NCBI GenBank assembly: GCA_019428955.1
Contig: JAHYJF010000070.1
Location: 1-13,661, forward strand
Source: Burkholderiaceae bacterium
GTDB lineage: Bacteria > Pseudomonadota > Gammaproteobacteria > Burkholderiales > Burkholderiaceae_E
DNA length: 13,661 nt
Direction of reading: 5' to 3'
The notes beneath the pieces are model-generated. The model did no database searches. It was given only the letters and a program-made list of their open reading frames with translations, and was not told the origin of the DNA. Positions 13,514 through 13,661 of the stretch are shown piece after piece (position 1 is the stretch's first letter; the number at the start of each line of letters is the position of its first letter). Made by a program: the position numbers and the translations under genes.

Positions 13514-13661
13514 ATGCGTGAAGCAGTCATCGTCTCCACCGCCCGCACCGGGCTCGCCAAGAGCTGGCGCGGTGCGCTCAACCTGACCCACGGGGCGACC
13601 ATGGGCGGGCACGTGGTTCGTGCCGCCGTCGAGCGGGCCGGGGTCGACCCAGGCGAAGTCG
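13514..13661 (+). CDS. Thiolase (acetyl-CoA acyltransferase), 5' part only
   Basis: The reading frame runs from ATG 13514 off the window edge, giving 49 codons. The start MREAVIVSTARTGLAKSW and the following RGALN then GATMGGHVVRAAVERAGVDP are the usual N-terminal beta-strand and helix of thiolases. AGAGGA lies 6 to 7 bases before the ATG. The catalytic cysteine near residue 90, and the C-terminal His and Cys, are beyond the window, so degradative versus biosynthetic type cannot be checked. Position 93 bases after the fused hydratase/dehydrogenase favours the thiolytic last step of beta-oxidation. Confidence 0.85.
   Translation, partial: MREAVIVSTARTGLAKSWRGALNLTHGATMGGHVVRAAVERAGVDPGEV

Overview
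The window is high-GC bacterial chromosome. Gene content, gene order and family signatures (a livKHMGF-type transporter beside an AlkK-like ligase; yciB-bolA-PPIase in a row) point to a betaproteobacterium, perhaps Rhodocyclales or Burkholderiales. That placement is inferred from recalled family resemblance, not from a search. No tRNA, rRNA, CRISPR array, insertion sequence or phage gene was seen.

Left part (1-4286) is mostly housekeeping. An unassigned 209-base leader with an exact 15-bp tandem duplication precedes tadA (tRNA adenosine deaminase, +). On the minus strand follow a low-GC orphan lipoprotein gene, a 262-base spacer with three inverted repeats (one a likely terminator), and a compact run transcribed yciB -> bolA -> periplasmic parvulin-type PPIase. 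A palindromic TATAATTATA lies between yciB and a divergent 40-codon ORF for a very basic peptide (3609-3731, +), which ends 15 bases from the convergent msrB (methionine-R-sulfoxide reductase, -).

Right part (4287-13661) reads entirely on + and looks like one catabolic locus: an AlkK-type acyl-CoA ligase; a five-gene ABC importer of the branched-chain amino acid (HAAT) type, livK-livH-livM-livG-livF, with start/stop overlaps from livH through livF; a 697-residue fused enoyl-CoA hydratase/3-hydroxyacyl-CoA dehydrogenase; and the first 49 codons of a thiolase cut by the window edge. Read together: an organic acid or branched acyl compound is imported, thioesterified to CoA and beta-oxidised. 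The substrate cannot be fixed from sequence. The acyl-CoA dehydrogenase this route needs is not in the window.

Most interesting: the two ATPase subunits carry complementary departures from consensus. LivF has Arg in place of the Walker A Lys, and LivG has a degenerate signature motif. In a LivG/LivF heterodimer both fall in the same composite ATP site, predicting an asymmetric ATPase with one degenerate site. Also notable are the uncharacterised 40-residue cationic peptide gene, several exact two-copy tandem repeats confined to intergenic DNA, and hairpins in the livK-livH, livF-fad and fad-thiolase gaps.
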